This document shows, in pieces, positions 1-7,062 of a stretch of DNA of 22,914 bases. The notes beneath the pieces are model-generated. The model worked only from the letters and a program-made list of their open reading frames with translations, had not been told where the DNA came from and ran no database searches. Position numbers and translations under genes: made by a program. Origin of the DNA: a virus; the IMG/VR virus record IMGVR_UViG_3300009149_000305, positions 1-22,914 of that record, one strand, 5' to 3'. Within the stretch, counting starts at the first letter, position 1. Each line of letters begins with the position of its first letter.

Positions 1-1815
1 CGTAGGGACGGCAGCGCCATTGCCGAGTACCAGACCCCGCCCGGACATCGCACAGCGAACATGATGCACGCGCTCCGTGTGGTCCTGGACGATGACACCT
101 GGCGGGATGCCTGGCTACCGTGGGTTGAGCGCAAGGGTGACGCCGCTGGCGCGAAGGTGTTTGAGCAAAGCGACGCGGAACAGCAGCATCAAGCCTTCGA
201 GGCATGCAAGAAGCTGTCGGACTCGAAGTTCTACGCCGACGTCCTGAAGCGCCCGCATCCACTGACCTGGCATCTGGCCGAGGGCGCGAACCGCGCTGTC
301 TATTTCTGCCGGGCCGGCCTGGGCGATATCGTCATGTCCATCCCGGCGCAGAAGGCCCTGGCCGAGCTGGCCGGCGAGCCGATCGACATCTTCGACGGCG
401 GATTCCACCAGGGCGATCAGATGCGGACCTTCCTTGAACGCCAGTCCTGGGTGCGGAAGATCACCGCGGAGCGGCCCGACCTCACATACTACAAGTACGC
501 GGCGTCCGAATACTGGGCCAAGGGGCCGGGCTTCGCGCCGGTCGAAAGCAAGGTCGGCGTGCCGAACCGCCACTGGCGGCGATACCACGAGGTGGAATCG
601 AATATGCAGGCCGTGCGGCAGTGTGGCTATGCTGGCCCAACACCTGCACTGAGCCTGAGCACATGGGAAGAGCCGCAGAATCTCTTACCGCCCGAGGCCG
701 TTGTGATAGGCGCGGGCGGCCGCTCCCACGACAGGAAGAAGTATCCACATTGGAAAGCGGTATCGGAACTGCTGAAGGCGGCCGGCGTCCCCCTGGTATT
801 CGTGGGCGTCAAGGACACCGACGAGCCCTGGATGGATACCGTGGGCCTCAACCTCTGCGGCACTACGGATCTGTTGACCCTGGCCGGCGTGCTGAACATG
901 GCGCGGCTCTACGTGGGGATCGACAACGGGCCCTCGCACCTTGCCGCCGCGATGGGCACGCCTCAGATCACGCTCTATGGCCCAACACAGGAGCGGAAGA
1001 ACGTGCCCTGGGCGGCGAACGTCCGAGTGCTGAGGGCCGACGAATATGGCTGTTGCTGCTACGAACATCCGCGACGGAACGCCTGCTCGATCTCCGATGG
1101 GACCGGCAAGGCATTCGACGTGGGACCATGCATGCGCGCTATTCGCCCGGAGTATGTGGCTAAGCAGGTGATGGGCGCTCTGAACGATGCCGGCTGGACC
1201 CGCGAGCTTGTGCGGGCAAGGTTCTACAGCGCCAAGCAGCGGATCGAGAACGCCGGCATGAAGCTGTATCAGGACGCCGGCGAGATGGCCGACCTGATGG
1301 AGTTGCTCAGCCGCCCTCAGGTTACGCGCATCATCGAGATCGGCGCTTACGATGGGGCGTGGGCCTATTGCGCCGCCGAGACGCTGGGCGCGCCGATTGA
1401 GATACTACACATCGACCCGGAGCCGCGGGCAGGATACGTCCACACCAGGGCGATGATACACGACGCCGGCCATGATCTGACGTTCATCCCGGCCACCTCG
1501 GACAAGGCGGTGGACGGCGCGCGCACCTGGTGCAAGGAGCATGGCCTGGCTGACGTGCTGCACATCGACGGTTGCCACGACATGGATGTCGCGCTGCGCG
1601 ACTGGAAGAACTACAGCCCGCTGGTCCGGCCAGGCGGGTATGTGGTCTTTCACGATATCTCGCCGTACCGGCCCGATCCCGGACCCTACCATGTATTTAC
1701 CGATGTCTCCCGCACCCATCAGAGTTGGACGTTCTCAAGCCGCAAGGTGGACAAGGGCACGGGCGTTGTGCGCCTGCCCGGATCTGATGGCGCGAAGCGG
1801 GAGGCCACACCATGA
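1..1815 (+). CDS. GT9-like glycosyltransferase fused to a SAM methyltransferase (5' partial)
   Basis: The frame is open from the first base and the first in-window ATG (61) has no ribosome binding site, so the gene very likely begins upstream. Counting from that ATG, residues about 78-320 match the GT9 (heptosyltransferase-like) fold: a GLGDIVMSIPAQKAL-type first loop (86-100) and the GIDNGPSHLAAAMGTP signature (286-301) that binds the nucleotide sugar. Residues about 423-560 form a class I methyltransferase of the Methyltransf_24/FkbM kind: an EIGAYDG glycine loop, then HIDGCHD, then PGGYVVFHD. The first about 75 residues are unassigned and could be the tail of another glycosyltransferase domain. 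It overlaps the next glycosyltransferase by ATGA, so they are probably co-translated. Likely role: building or modifying a glycan on virion or host surface; the substrate cannot be read from sequence. Confidence 0.85.
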   Translation, partial: RRDGSAIAEYQTPPGHRTANMMHALRVVLDDDTWRDAWLPWVERKGDAAGAKVFEQSDAEQQHQAFEACKKLSDSKFYADVLKRPHPLTWHLAEGANRAVYFCRAGLGDIVMSIPAQKALAELAGEPIDIFDGGFHQGDQMRTFLERQSWVRKITAERPDLTYYKYAASEYWAKGPGFAPVESKVGVPNRHWRRYHEVESNMQAVRQCGYAGPTPALSLSTWEEPQNLLPPEAVVIGAGGRSHDRKKYPHWKAVSELLKAAGVPLVFVGVKDTDEPWMDTVGLNLCGTTDLLTLAGVLNMARLYVGIDNGPSHLAAAMGTPQITLYGPTQERKNVPWAANVRVLRADEYGCCCYEHPRRNACSISDGTGKAFDVGPCMRAIRPEYVAKQVMGALNDAGWTRELVRARFYSAKQRIENAGMKLYQDAGEMADLMELLSRPQVTRIIEIGAYDGAWAYCAAETLGAPIEILHIDPEPRAGYVHTRAMIHDAGHDLTFIPATSDKAVDGARTWCKEHGLADVLHIDGCHDMDVALRDWKNYSPLVRPGGYVVFHDISPYRPDPGPYHVFTDVSRTHQSWTFSSRKVDKGTGVVRLPGSDGAKREATP

Positions 1816-2693
1816 TCCGCCACGTCAACGATGCGGGCGAAGATGTCTGCCGGCCGGCGTTCCGGCTCTCGGCTATCATGTCGGTCTACGCTGCGGAGGA
1901 TACGGTGCTGGAGGCCATCGCGTCCGTCTACCCGTATGTCGATGATCTGACCATCGCCTGGGGCCGGGACGAATGCTTTGACTGGAAGGCCGACGGCACT
2001 CTGGATCTGCTGCGCGCGCTGCCCGATCCGGACCACAAGGTCCGTCTGATCGAGCGCCAGGTGTGGCCGGGCCGCCGGCAGCAATCGCGCAATGCGATGC
2101 GCCGGGCCTGCTGCGAGCGTCTGGTGGCGAGCCACCTGTTGATCCTCGACGCGGACGAGATTTGGGCTGGCCTGGACACGTATCGGGCAGCCCTCGAAAC
2201 TGGCGCCGTGGCCGGCGGCACACCACTGACGGTGACGTTCTGGCACGGGCCTGAACACTGGATACATGGCGGCTCATTCAATCGCTGGGGCACCCGCTTC
2301 CCCTGGCCCTACAGTGGCGCCGTGTCGCCGCTGAGTCGGCTCTTCCCGTGGTCGGCGAGCCATAGGTGGTCTGGCATCCATGTGATGCCCAGGGACGCCT
2401 CTGGGGCCGAGGTCTGGCCCACCGCCTGGAACGGCATCCGGCACGCTGCCGCCAGCGTCTTGGGCAACCGCTGCACCCTTTACCACCTGGGGCATGCGCT
2501 CCCACGCGCGAAGATGGCGGAGAAGGCGCAGTTCTACGAAGCCTACGACGGGCGGCGCGGACGCACGCGCTGGGCCGAGTGGGACGGCTCGTGCGGCCCT
2601 ACCGGCGATGGCGTGGTAGAGGCCGTTTCGTGGCCGCTGCCGCCGCTGGTGGCGCGCGCTTTCGACAAGATCGGCGCGGGCCAGCCGGCGTAA
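1812..2693 (+). CDS. GT2-like (GT-A fold) glycosyltransferase
   Basis: A 293-residue protein starting at an ATG that overlaps the previous stop by four bases (ATGA). The N-terminal SAIMSVYAAEDTVLEAIAS segment (about 19-37) followed by a VDDLTIAW-type strand is the usual start of a GT2 nucleotide-diphospho-sugar transferase, and LDADE at 112-116 is a DxD-type metal/nucleotide-binding motif. The region between them has the arginine-rich RRQQSRNAMRR helix often seen in small GT2 enzymes. The C-terminal half (tryptophan- and histidine-rich) is not recognisable. Coupling to the GT9/methyltransferase gene suggests one glycan pathway. The donor and acceptor cannot be inferred. The stretch that follows (2694-2815) holds a promoter, so this gene probably ends a transcription unit. 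Confidence 0.8.
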   Translation: MIRHVNDAGEDVCRPAFRLSAIMSVYAAEDTVLEAIASVYPYVDDLTIAWGRDECFDWKADGTLDLLRALPDPDHKVRLIERQVWPGRRQQSRNAMRRACCERLVASHLLILDADEIWAGLDTYRAALETGAVAGGTPLTVTFWHGPEHWIHGGSFNRWGTRFPWPYSGAVSPLSRLFPWSASHRWSGIHVMPRDASGAEVWPTAWNGIRHAAASVLGNRCTLYHLGHALPRAKMAEKAQFYEAYDGRRGRTRWAEWDGSCGPTGDGVVEAVSWPLPPLVARAFDKIGAGQPA

Positions 2694-2717
2694 GTCTTGC
2701 CCCACACGCCAGATAAA

Positions 2718-2731
2718 AACTTCCCGAAGTT
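2718..2731. promoter_or_regulatory. Operator-like perfect palindrome upstream of early promoter
   Basis: AACTTCCCGAAGTT is a perfect 6+2+6 inverted repeat ending 13 bases before the -35 box of the 2745 promoter. Its size and place fit a binding site for a small dimeric repressor, for instance the XRE-type protein encoded at 3448. It could also form a weak hairpin after the glycosyltransferase gene, but the loop is too small and no T-tract follows directly. Confidence 0.35.
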
Positions 2732-2744
2732 CTGCGGTTTTCCC

Positions 2745-2773
2745 TTGACTGCCCTTGCCGCAGGTGTTATAAT
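2745..2773 (+). promoter_or_regulatory. Strong sigma70-type early promoter with extended -10
   Basis: TTGACT (2745-2750), 17-base spacer, TATAAT (2768-2773), with a TG one base upstream of the -10 (TGTTATAAT). This matches 11 of 12 consensus bases with optimal spacing. Transcription would start near 2780 and run into the small early genes from 2816. Confidence 0.8.
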
Positions 2774-2815
2774 GGCGCTCGTGATGGCTGAGGCCCACGA
2801 CAAGGAGGGCGGATT

Positions 2816-3214
2816 ATGAAGATAACCGCTGACATGCTGCGCGAGCACAACGCTTGCCAGGGCCAGGTCAAGAGATTCGAGGCCGAATGGCCGGACGGTG
2901 TGCGGGTGACGCTGAAAGCCTGCAAGCGGGCGGTGGAGCTTGGGCTGGACCTGGACTGGGCGGCGGAGAACCTGCTGTCAGCGGACGCCGGGACGGTATA
3001 CGACGCCGCCACAGTGGACGCCTGGGAGGTATACAACGCCGCCATAGCGGACGCCGGGACGGTATACGACGCCGCCACAGTGGACGCCGGGACGGTATAC
3101 GACGCCGCCACAGTGGACGCCTGGGAGGTATACGACGCCGCCACAGTGGACGCCTGGGAGGTAGAAGACGCCGCCATAGCGGACGCGTTCTACCGGGCGG
3201 CGAAGATAGCATAA
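2816..3214 (+). CDS. Tandem 11-residue repeat protein (unknown function)
   Basis: A 132-residue protein, first gene after the strong promoter, with AAGGAGG before its ATG. Residues 1-56 form a domain recurrent in phage and bacterial proteins of unknown role (start MKITADMLREHNACQGQ, then a LGLDLDWAAENLL segment). From residue 57 (base 2984) it consists of six 11-residue units, DAGTVYDAATV or DAWEVYDAATV/DAWEVEDAAIA, plus a seventh partial one. At DNA level these are near-identical 33-bp tandem repeats. Because 33 is a multiple of three, several other frames stay open here; they are shadows. The Ala/Asp-rich repeats probably form a helical or solenoid-like rod. Function unknown. Confidence 0.8.
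   Translation: MKITADMLREHNACQGQVKRFEAEWPDGVRVTLKACKRAVELGLDLDWAAENLLSADAGTVYDAATVDAWEVYNAAIADAGTVYDAATVDAGTVYDAATVDAWEVYDAATVDAWEVEDAAIADAFYRAAKIA
2984..3181 (+). repeat. 33-bp tandem coding repeats, six copies
   Basis: Six consecutive 33-bp units begin at 2984, 3017, 3050, 3083, 3116 and 3149. Two alternating types are visible: gacgccgggacggtatac-type (units 1, 3, 4) and gacgcctgggaggta-type (units 2, 5, 6). The near-identity of nucleotides suggests recent expansion by slippage or unequal recombination, and copy number may vary between relatives. Confidence 0.9.
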
Positions 3215-3237
3215 TCCCTGGGAAGGGAGGCGGGAAG

Positions 3238-3405
3238 ATGAAGAATCGTGATATCCAGGTTGGGAAGGTCTACGCGGCGAAGATATCCGGCGTAGTTGTG
3301 CCCGTGCGGCTGGCGGGCGAAAGCCGGCACGGTGGCTGGGACGCCATCAACCTCAGGACCGGCCGTATGGTGCGGATCAAGAGTGGGCGGAAGCTGCGGT
3401 ACTAG
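3238..3405 (+). CDS. Small conserved-type phage protein, 55 residues
   Basis: The ATG at 3238 lies after a purine-rich GGGAGGCGGGAAG site. The product starts MKNRDIQVGKVYAAKISG and ends in a basic tail, GRMVRIKSGRKLRY. The spacing of short beta-type segments (VYAAKISGVVVPVRL, GGWDAINLRTGRMVRIKS) resembles a small SH3/KOW-like barrel that I associate with hypothetical phage proteins. The longer open frame that starts at 2854 is an artefact of the tandem repeats upstream; only the part from 3238 looks like a gene. Function unknown. Confidence 0.7.
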   Translation: MKNRDIQVGKVYAAKISGVVVPVRLAGESRHGGWDAINLRTGRMVRIKSGRKLRY

Positions 3406-3447
3406 GTGACAGATCGGCCACACCACAACTGATAGGAGGAGGCCATC

Positions 3448-3702
3448 ATGGACTACGCAGAAGCACTGGCGCAGGCACGCCGTATCCTGGGCCACACGCA
3501 ACATGACGCCGCCCAGTGGATTGGCGTGGCCGAGGCGACGTACAACCGGTGGGAGCGTGGCCATACCCGGCCGACTGCCGGTCTGCAAGAGCGGGCGGTG
3601 GCCCGCTATCTTCGAGCCGCACGGCGGCTCATATCTCGGACGGAGGGCGCAGACGATGGCGAGCAAGGATCAGGAAGCACAGAAGCCGGTAGAGGTGGGT
3701 GA
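3448..3702 (+). CDS. XRE-family helix-turn-helix regulator
   Basis: An 84-residue protein with AGGAGG before the ATG. Residues 5-45 (ALAQARRILGHTQHDAAQWI, then VAEATYNRWERG) have the pattern of an XRE/Cro DNA-binding domain: helix, TQxxAAxxIG turn, recognition helix, WERG ending. The C-terminus is short and acidic/glycine-rich, with no obvious dimerisation domain, so a Cro-like or sporadic phage regulator is more likely than a full CI-type repressor. It overlaps the start of the next small gene. It is a candidate regulator of the 2745 promoter and its palindrome; this link is inferred from proximity only. Confidence 0.85.
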   Translation: MDYAEALAQARRILGHTQHDAAQWIGVAEATYNRWERGHTRPTAGLQERAVARYLRAARRLISRTEGADDGEQGSGSTEAGRGG

Positions 3703-3853
3703 CCCGGTAGCGGCCGAGGCCCGGCGCGAGGTGCGGGCGAAGTTCCACCGCCGGCCGGACGACGGCTACTTCGGGCTGGCCTGCACGCTGGCGCGGGCCG
3801 CTGCGGAGGCCGCGGCGAACGACGACGCCGGCCTACTAGGAGGTACGCTATGA
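3656..3853 (+). CDS. Hypothetical protein, 65 residues
   Basis: The ATG at 3656 has GGAGGG upstream and lies inside the 3' end of the XRE gene in another frame. The product begins MASKDQEAQKPVEVGDPVAA and ends overlapping the next gene by ATGA. The central YFGLACTLARAAAEAAAN segment is probably helical. The frame is open further upstream (to 3503), but that part is out of frame within the XRE gene and is not credible. I do not recognise the family. Confidence 0.55.
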   Translation: MASKDQEAQKPVEVGDPVAAEARREVRAKFHRRPDDGYFGLACTLARAAAEAAANDDAGLLGGTL

Positions 3854-4176
3854 CACGGCACCGAAGCGCGCTGAAGGCCATCCAAAAGGCTATTGAGCCT
3901 ATCCGTGGTGCAGTCAATCGTGCGCTTGCGGATGATGCTGCGCCCGACCCCATCCCAGATACCGCCTACCACGACGATTACGAATTGTCAGTGAACATCC
4001 ACTGGAACTGGTCCAAGGGCGATCCAGGCAGCCACGACACGCCGGCCGATCCTGCTGGCGCCGAGGACGTTTCCGTGACGCTCGGCGGCCACGACATTAC
4101 CGCGATGGTCCCCGAGTCGGAACTGCGGTATATCTGCGAAGAGCTCATCGTGAGGCGAATGGAGGAACACCCATGA
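3850..4176 (+). CDS. Hypothetical protein, 108 residues
   Basis: Starts at an ATG overlapping the previous stop and ends with an ATGA overlap into the next gene, so it is embedded in a translationally coupled run; AGGAGG precedes the start. The N-terminus is basic (MTRHRSALKAIQKAIEPIRG). The middle is acidic with a DDYELSVNIHWNWS strand, and the C-terminus is a charged helix (ELRYICEELIVRRMEE). No motif was recognised. Its place just before the putative annealing protein suggests a role in recombination or replication, but this is position only. Confidence 0.65.
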   Translation: MTRHRSALKAIQKAIEPIRGAVNRALADDAAPDPIPDTAYHDDYELSVNIHWNWSKGDPGSHDTPADPAGAEDVSVTLGGHDITAMVPESELRYICEELIVRRMEEHP

Positions 4177-4994
4177 GCGATGCACTCACACCACGCGATT
4201 ACGCGAAGCTGCTGAGGCCGCACGATCCCAGCAACGCCTATCCGCAGCCCGAGGCGGACTTCTGGCGCAAGTGCAAGAAGGAACAGCGCCGCGACGGGTC
4301 GCCCATCTGGGTCACGCCGCCCATCATTCGACATACCGGCGTGCAGATGCTGGCCACGCTGTTCGGCGTCCAGGTGATGGGCGAAGTGTGCTGGCCTGAG
4401 CGGGACACGACCAAGGGCAAGTTCGCGCTCACCTGCGAGGTGGTGGTGGCCGGGTACAAGCCAGTATCCGAGCTGACCGTGCTCGCGCTGACGGGCAAAC
4501 CGCACATCACGTTGAGCAAAGAATGGCCGGTACCGGAGATGACCATGCAGATCGGCGAGGTGAACTACGAGAACGCGGGCATGACCGGGCGGCAATACCC
4601 GCAACTGTTCGCCTACAAGCGGGCCTTCGACCGGGCGGTGCTCGACCACCTGTTGATCTTCAACGCCTATGGCGACGTGGAGGCGCCGGAGTTCGCGCAG
4701 AACGCGGACTACGAGGCGGCTCGCCGGCAGCCGGCAGCGCCAGACACAGGCTCGCGGGTGCTCGTACCTGGCCGCGATTGGGCGAAGCTGGACAAGGGCA
4801 TCCGCGATATCGCCCGTGCCCTGGTGAGGGATTACGGCGAGCCACGGGACAAGGTGGACCAACTCTACCTGGACGTGGCGGGCGATCCCGAGACGCTGGA
4901 GGCAGCGCTCACCAAGTGGCTGGAACGTAAGCAAGCGGGCCTGAAACAGGAAGCATCCGATCTGTTCGGAGGGCAAGACGATGACCGCGAATGA
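4173..4994 (+). CDS. Putative phage single-strand annealing protein (Rad52-like, tentative)
   Basis: A 273-residue soluble protein, coupled by ATGA to the gene before it. A beta-rich N-terminal half ends in a MTMQIGEVNYENAG segment, followed by a helix with a YKRAFDRAVLDHL core. This order (beta sheet, G-E-x-N-x-x-N-type strand, then an AxKRA-type helix) resembles the Rad52/RecT-like annealing fold; the identification is by pattern and not certain. The strongest support is context: a PD-(D/E)XK nuclease follows one small gene later, and nuclease plus annealing protein is the classic phage recombination pair. The C-terminal 25 residues are acidic (ASDLFGGQDDDRE), a tail often used to contact SSB-type partners or DNA competitors. 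Confidence 0.7.
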   Translation: MSDALTPRDYAKLLRPHDPSNAYPQPEADFWRKCKKEQRRDGSPIWVTPPIIRHTGVQMLATLFGVQVMGEVCWPERDTTKGKFALTCEVVVAGYKPVSELTVLALTGKPHITLSKEWPVPEMTMQIGEVNYENAGMTGRQYPQLFAYKRAFDRAVLDHLLIFNAYGDVEAPEFAQNADYEAARRQPAAPDTGSRVLVPGRDWAKLDKGIRDIARALVRDYGEPRDKVDQLYLDVAGDPETLEAALTKWLERKQAGLKQEASDLFGGQDDDRE

Positions 4995-5286
4995 CGGTGG
5001 ACCGGGAGACGGGGGCAGGATGAGGCAATTGACATACACGATGTCTGTCGGGGCTCGGCTCCCCCGCTGGTGGTGGGGGGCAAGCGGACGCCTGGTGTCT
5101 GGCACCGACATCTTGATAGCGGGGACGAGCGGGGTCGCACTATCCCGCTCCACCTGGCGGGTGACGTTCTGGTTCTGCCGGTCGCCGCGGCTGTTCGCTC
5201 CGTGGGGCATAGGCGATAAGCGCGTGTATGGTGAGGCGACCGTCCCGGCATGGTTTGAGGCGGCGGCAAGAAGGGAGGTTGAATGA
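4981..5286 (+). CDS. Hypothetical protein, 101 residues
   Basis: The ATG at 4981 has GGAGGG seven bases upstream, inside the 3' end of the preceding gene, and the stop overlaps the nuclease start. An alternative start is the ATG at 5020. The product is rich in tryptophan, arginine and glycine (RLPRWWWGASGRL, WRVTFWFCRSPRLFAPWG), with a probable helix at the end (VPAWFEAAARREVE). No family recognised. It fills what would otherwise be an unusual 290-base gap between two genes of one pathway, which supports it being real, but its composition is atypical. Confidence 0.5.
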   Translation: MTANDGGPGDGGRMRQLTYTMSVGARLPRWWWGASGRLVSGTDILIAGTSGVALSRSTWRVTFWFCRSPRLFAPWGIGDKRVYGEATVPAWFEAAARREVE

Positions 5287-6326
5287 TGGCGGAGCTTGAA
5301 TACCATTCGTACTCACGGCTCAAGACCTATGCATGTCCCTACCGGTTCCACCAGCACTACATCAAGGGCGTGCCTGACGTGGCGGGCCGTGCGGCCCAGG
5401 TGGGCGGCGAGCTACACCGGCTCATTGCCAATAGCCTCGCCGCCGACAATCCCAAGGCCAAGGTCGGCGCGCCAGATCCGCGCGACGTCGTTCCGCCGCC
5501 GCCTGACGTGATGTTGGAGGCCGCCGATCTGTTTGCCGAGTGGCAAATGCAGGAGCCGTTGCAGGGCATGACGGTTCTGGCCATCGAGTGGCCGGTAGAG
5601 ATCGAGTTGCCGGATATGACGATGTTCCGGGGCCGGCTCGACGTGGTCTGTGACTGGCACGAGATGCTGGTGGTCTACGATTGGAAGTCCTCGCGCCACA
5701 TGCCCAGCAGCCTCGGCAACGACCCGCAGCTTGCGACCTATGCGCTGCTGGCCGACCGCGAGTTCGGCATGGGCCGCGCGGAAGGTGTCCTGGTCCGCCA
5801 GTATTTCACGCGATTCGGACGCCATTTGGAGGCCCAGGTGTCCAGCGTTGGCCGCTCGAACGTGTACTGCACGCTTGCCGAGTTCGCCCAGCGCCTGGGC
5901 AATGCCGACGAAACGGTAGAATGGCCGGCCCAGCCGTGCGAGTCCTGTACATTCTGTAGTCTGACCTGCCCCTTGCCCCCAGTTGTCACCAGACCGCCCC
6001 AGCTCGCCGCTGACGCGACATTGCTGGCCGAACGCGCCATTATGCTCGACGCGCAGGCAAGTGCCGCTAAGGCCGCCCTACGCGCCTGGTGCAAGGAGCA
6101 CGGCCCGGTCACGGCAGCGGGTCGCATATTCCAGATACATCAGTCAATGCAGGAGAAATGCGGCCTGTCGCCGCGCGAGCTGGTGGAGCGGTTCGGGGAC
6201 GCCGCCTGGGGCTGGCTGGGTGTAGACCACAAGCGGGTCGGCAAGGGGACGCCTGAGGATGCGGGCGTGATGGTCCAGGAGCCTGGCCGGCAGACGTTCA
6301 CCAGCAGGAAAGCGGATGCGGAGTAA
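5283..6326 (+). CDS. PD-(D/E)XK nuclease with Fe-S cluster (RecB/Cas4-like exonuclease)
   Basis: A 347-residue protein; GGAGG precedes the tandem ATGATG start. It has the PDDEXK_1/RecB layout: YSRLKTYACPYRF (first cluster Cys C18), GGELHRLI (H45), GRLDVV (D120), VVYDWKSS (D133, K135) and a DPQLATYA motif (Q149, Y153). A CESCTFCSLTC cluster (C219, C222, C225, C229) closes the domain. A lone Cys near the N-terminus plus a C-terminal Cys triplet is the iron-sulfur arrangement of AddB, Cas4 and related nucleases. The remaining 110 residues are an unassigned, largely helical tail. It probably resects double-stranded ends to give single strands for the putative annealing protein upstream. A role as a virally encoded Cas4 is possible, but nothing CRISPR-related is nearby. 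Confidence 0.88.
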   Translation: MMAELEYHSYSRLKTYACPYRFHQHYIKGVPDVAGRAAQVGGELHRLIANSLAADNPKAKVGAPDPRDVVPPPPDVMLEAADLFAEWQMQEPLQGMTVLAIEWPVEIELPDMTMFRGRLDVVCDWHEMLVVYDWKSSRHMPSSLGNDPQLATYALLADREFGMGRAEGVLVRQYFTRFGRHLEAQVSSVGRSNVYCTLAEFAQRLGNADETVEWPAQPCESCTFCSLTCPLPPVVTRPPQLAADATLLAERAIMLDAQASAAKAALRAWCKEHGPVTAAGRIFQIHQSMQEKCGLSPRELVERFGDAAWGWLGVDHKRVGKGTPEDAGVMVQEPGRQTFTSRKADAE

Positions 6327-6364
6327 CAACTGGGCCACAGACCCACAGATAACGGAGGCGTAGG

Positions 6365-6643
6365 ATGGCAAAGGAGAATGCGTCGTATAGAGTTCTACAG
6401 GCCCTGAGGTTCAGGAGCGAGACTCTCGACCCGGACGGCCTTGATGGGTTTATCGATCTCACCGGGCCGTTGGCAGATCGCGATGCCTGCCTCAAGTGGT
6501 GCCGCACGCACAAGGTAGATACCGGCAGATTTCAGATCGCCAAGTTCGTTGGCGACCGGTTCAGTGTTGCGGTGGAAACCGTCGAGAAGCGATCCATCGT
6601 GCCGGCAGCGGCAGACGCTGACCCCACAGACAAGATGGTGTAG
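6365..6643 (+). CDS. Hypothetical protein, 92 residues
   Basis: GGAGG six bases before the ATG. It contains a compact alpha/beta segment: an N-terminal YRVLQALRF, a central DRDACLKWCRTHKVDTGRF and a FVGDRFSVAVETVEKRSIV strand pair. The layout 'helix with xxCLKWC, then GRFQIAKFVGDRF' recalls short phage proteins of unknown role that accompany replication genes. No catalytic motif is visible. It is followed nine bases later by a small winged-helix gene, probably in the same operon. Confidence 0.7.
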   Translation: MAKENASYRVLQALRFRSETLDPDGLDGFIDLTGPLADRDACLKWCRTHKVDTGRFQIAKFVGDRFSVAVETVEKRSIVPAAADADPTDKMV

Positions 6644-6652
6644 GAGGCCAGC

Positions 6653-6901
6653 ATGGTAGAAGCAGACTCCCAGCGGCGCATGATTCTGATGCATCTGCTG
6701 CGTGGCGAGCCCATCACGCCACGCGCGGCCCTCGATCTGTATGGCTGCCTTTGCCTCGGCGCGCGCATCTACGATCTGCGCGAGCAGGGGTGGCCCATCA
6801 AGACAGAGATGGTTGCCAGGGCTGGGAAGCGATATGCGGAATATCGGCTGAGCCCCACGTGGGAGCAGAAAATCCTTGACATTGGCGGGCGCAGGCTGTA
6901 G
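6653..6901 (+). CDS. Small winged helix-turn-helix protein (HTH_39-like)
   Basis: An 82-residue protein, GGAGG before the ATG. Nearly all of it is one domain: SQRRMILMHLLRGEPITPRAALDLYGCLCLGARIYDLREQGWPI then KTEMVARAGKRYAEYRL, given here in parts. The pattern 'helix, ITPxxALxxYGC turn, LGARIYDLRxxGxPI recognition helix, then a two-stranded wing' is the HTH_39 type, common in phage replication regions. It probably binds DNA, as a regulator or origin-associated factor. A candidate promoter (6876-6904) lies in its 3' end. Confidence 0.85.
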   Translation: MVEADSQRRMILMHLLRGEPITPRAALDLYGCLCLGARIYDLREQGWPIKTEMVARAGKRYAEYRLSPTWEQKILDIGGRRL

Positions 6902-6904
6902 GAT
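6876..6904 (+). promoter_or_regulatory. Candidate sigma70 promoter for the replication genes
   Basis: TTGACA (6876-6881), 17-base spacer, TAGGAT (6899-6904): a perfect -35 and 4 of 6 in the -10. Transcription would begin near 6911, after the ATG at 6903. This argues against that ATG as the start of the replication initiator and favours the starts at 6943 and 7041. Confidence 0.5.
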
Positions 6905-6942
6905 GGCGGGTGCTCGACGCCCCCCTGAAGGAGCGACGCACC

Positions 6943-7062
6943 ATGCAGCATACCTGGACACCGGCGGCCCCTCCTTGCGCTCGCTCCACGGCAAAGGGCT
7001 TCGAGCACCGTCGGTGTCCACACTTCCCCCGAGGCGCGCTGTGGCCCAGGATACATGGCTGA
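6943..7062 (+). CDS. Small ORF, 39 residues, two cysteines
   Basis: The ATG at 6943 has GAAGGAG about ten bases upstream. The product begins MQHTWTPAAPPCARSTAKG and continues with FEHRRCPHFPRG; a single C-x(n)-C pair with histidines nearby is suggestive of a mini zinc-binding peptide, but this is weak. It overlaps the start of the replication initiator by 22 bases, which would allow translational coupling. It lies about 30 bases after the predicted transcription start of the 6876 promoter. It could instead be untranslated leader. Confidence 0.35.
   Translation: MQHTWTPAAPPCARSTAKGFEHRRCPHFPRGALWPRIHG

Noticed and set aside
2984-3181. 33-bp repeats as a CRISPR array
   Set aside because: Units are directly contiguous with no spacers and encode an in-frame 11-residue repeat.
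2854-3405. 183-residue frame through the tandem repeats
   Set aside because: Kept open only because the repeat length is a multiple of three; only its last 55 residues, from ATG 3238, have a ribosome site and gene-like sequence.
3978-5306. 442-residue minus-strand open frame
   Set aside because: It lies opposite the annealing-protein gene and its neighbours, is His/Arg/Pro-rich without motifs, and has no upstream ribosome site; typical of GC-rich antisense shadow.
6876-7040. Extended N-terminus of the replication initiator
   Set aside because: The extra residues do not fit the domain, the 6876 promoter runs through them, and GTG 7041 has a suitable ribosome site at the domain start.
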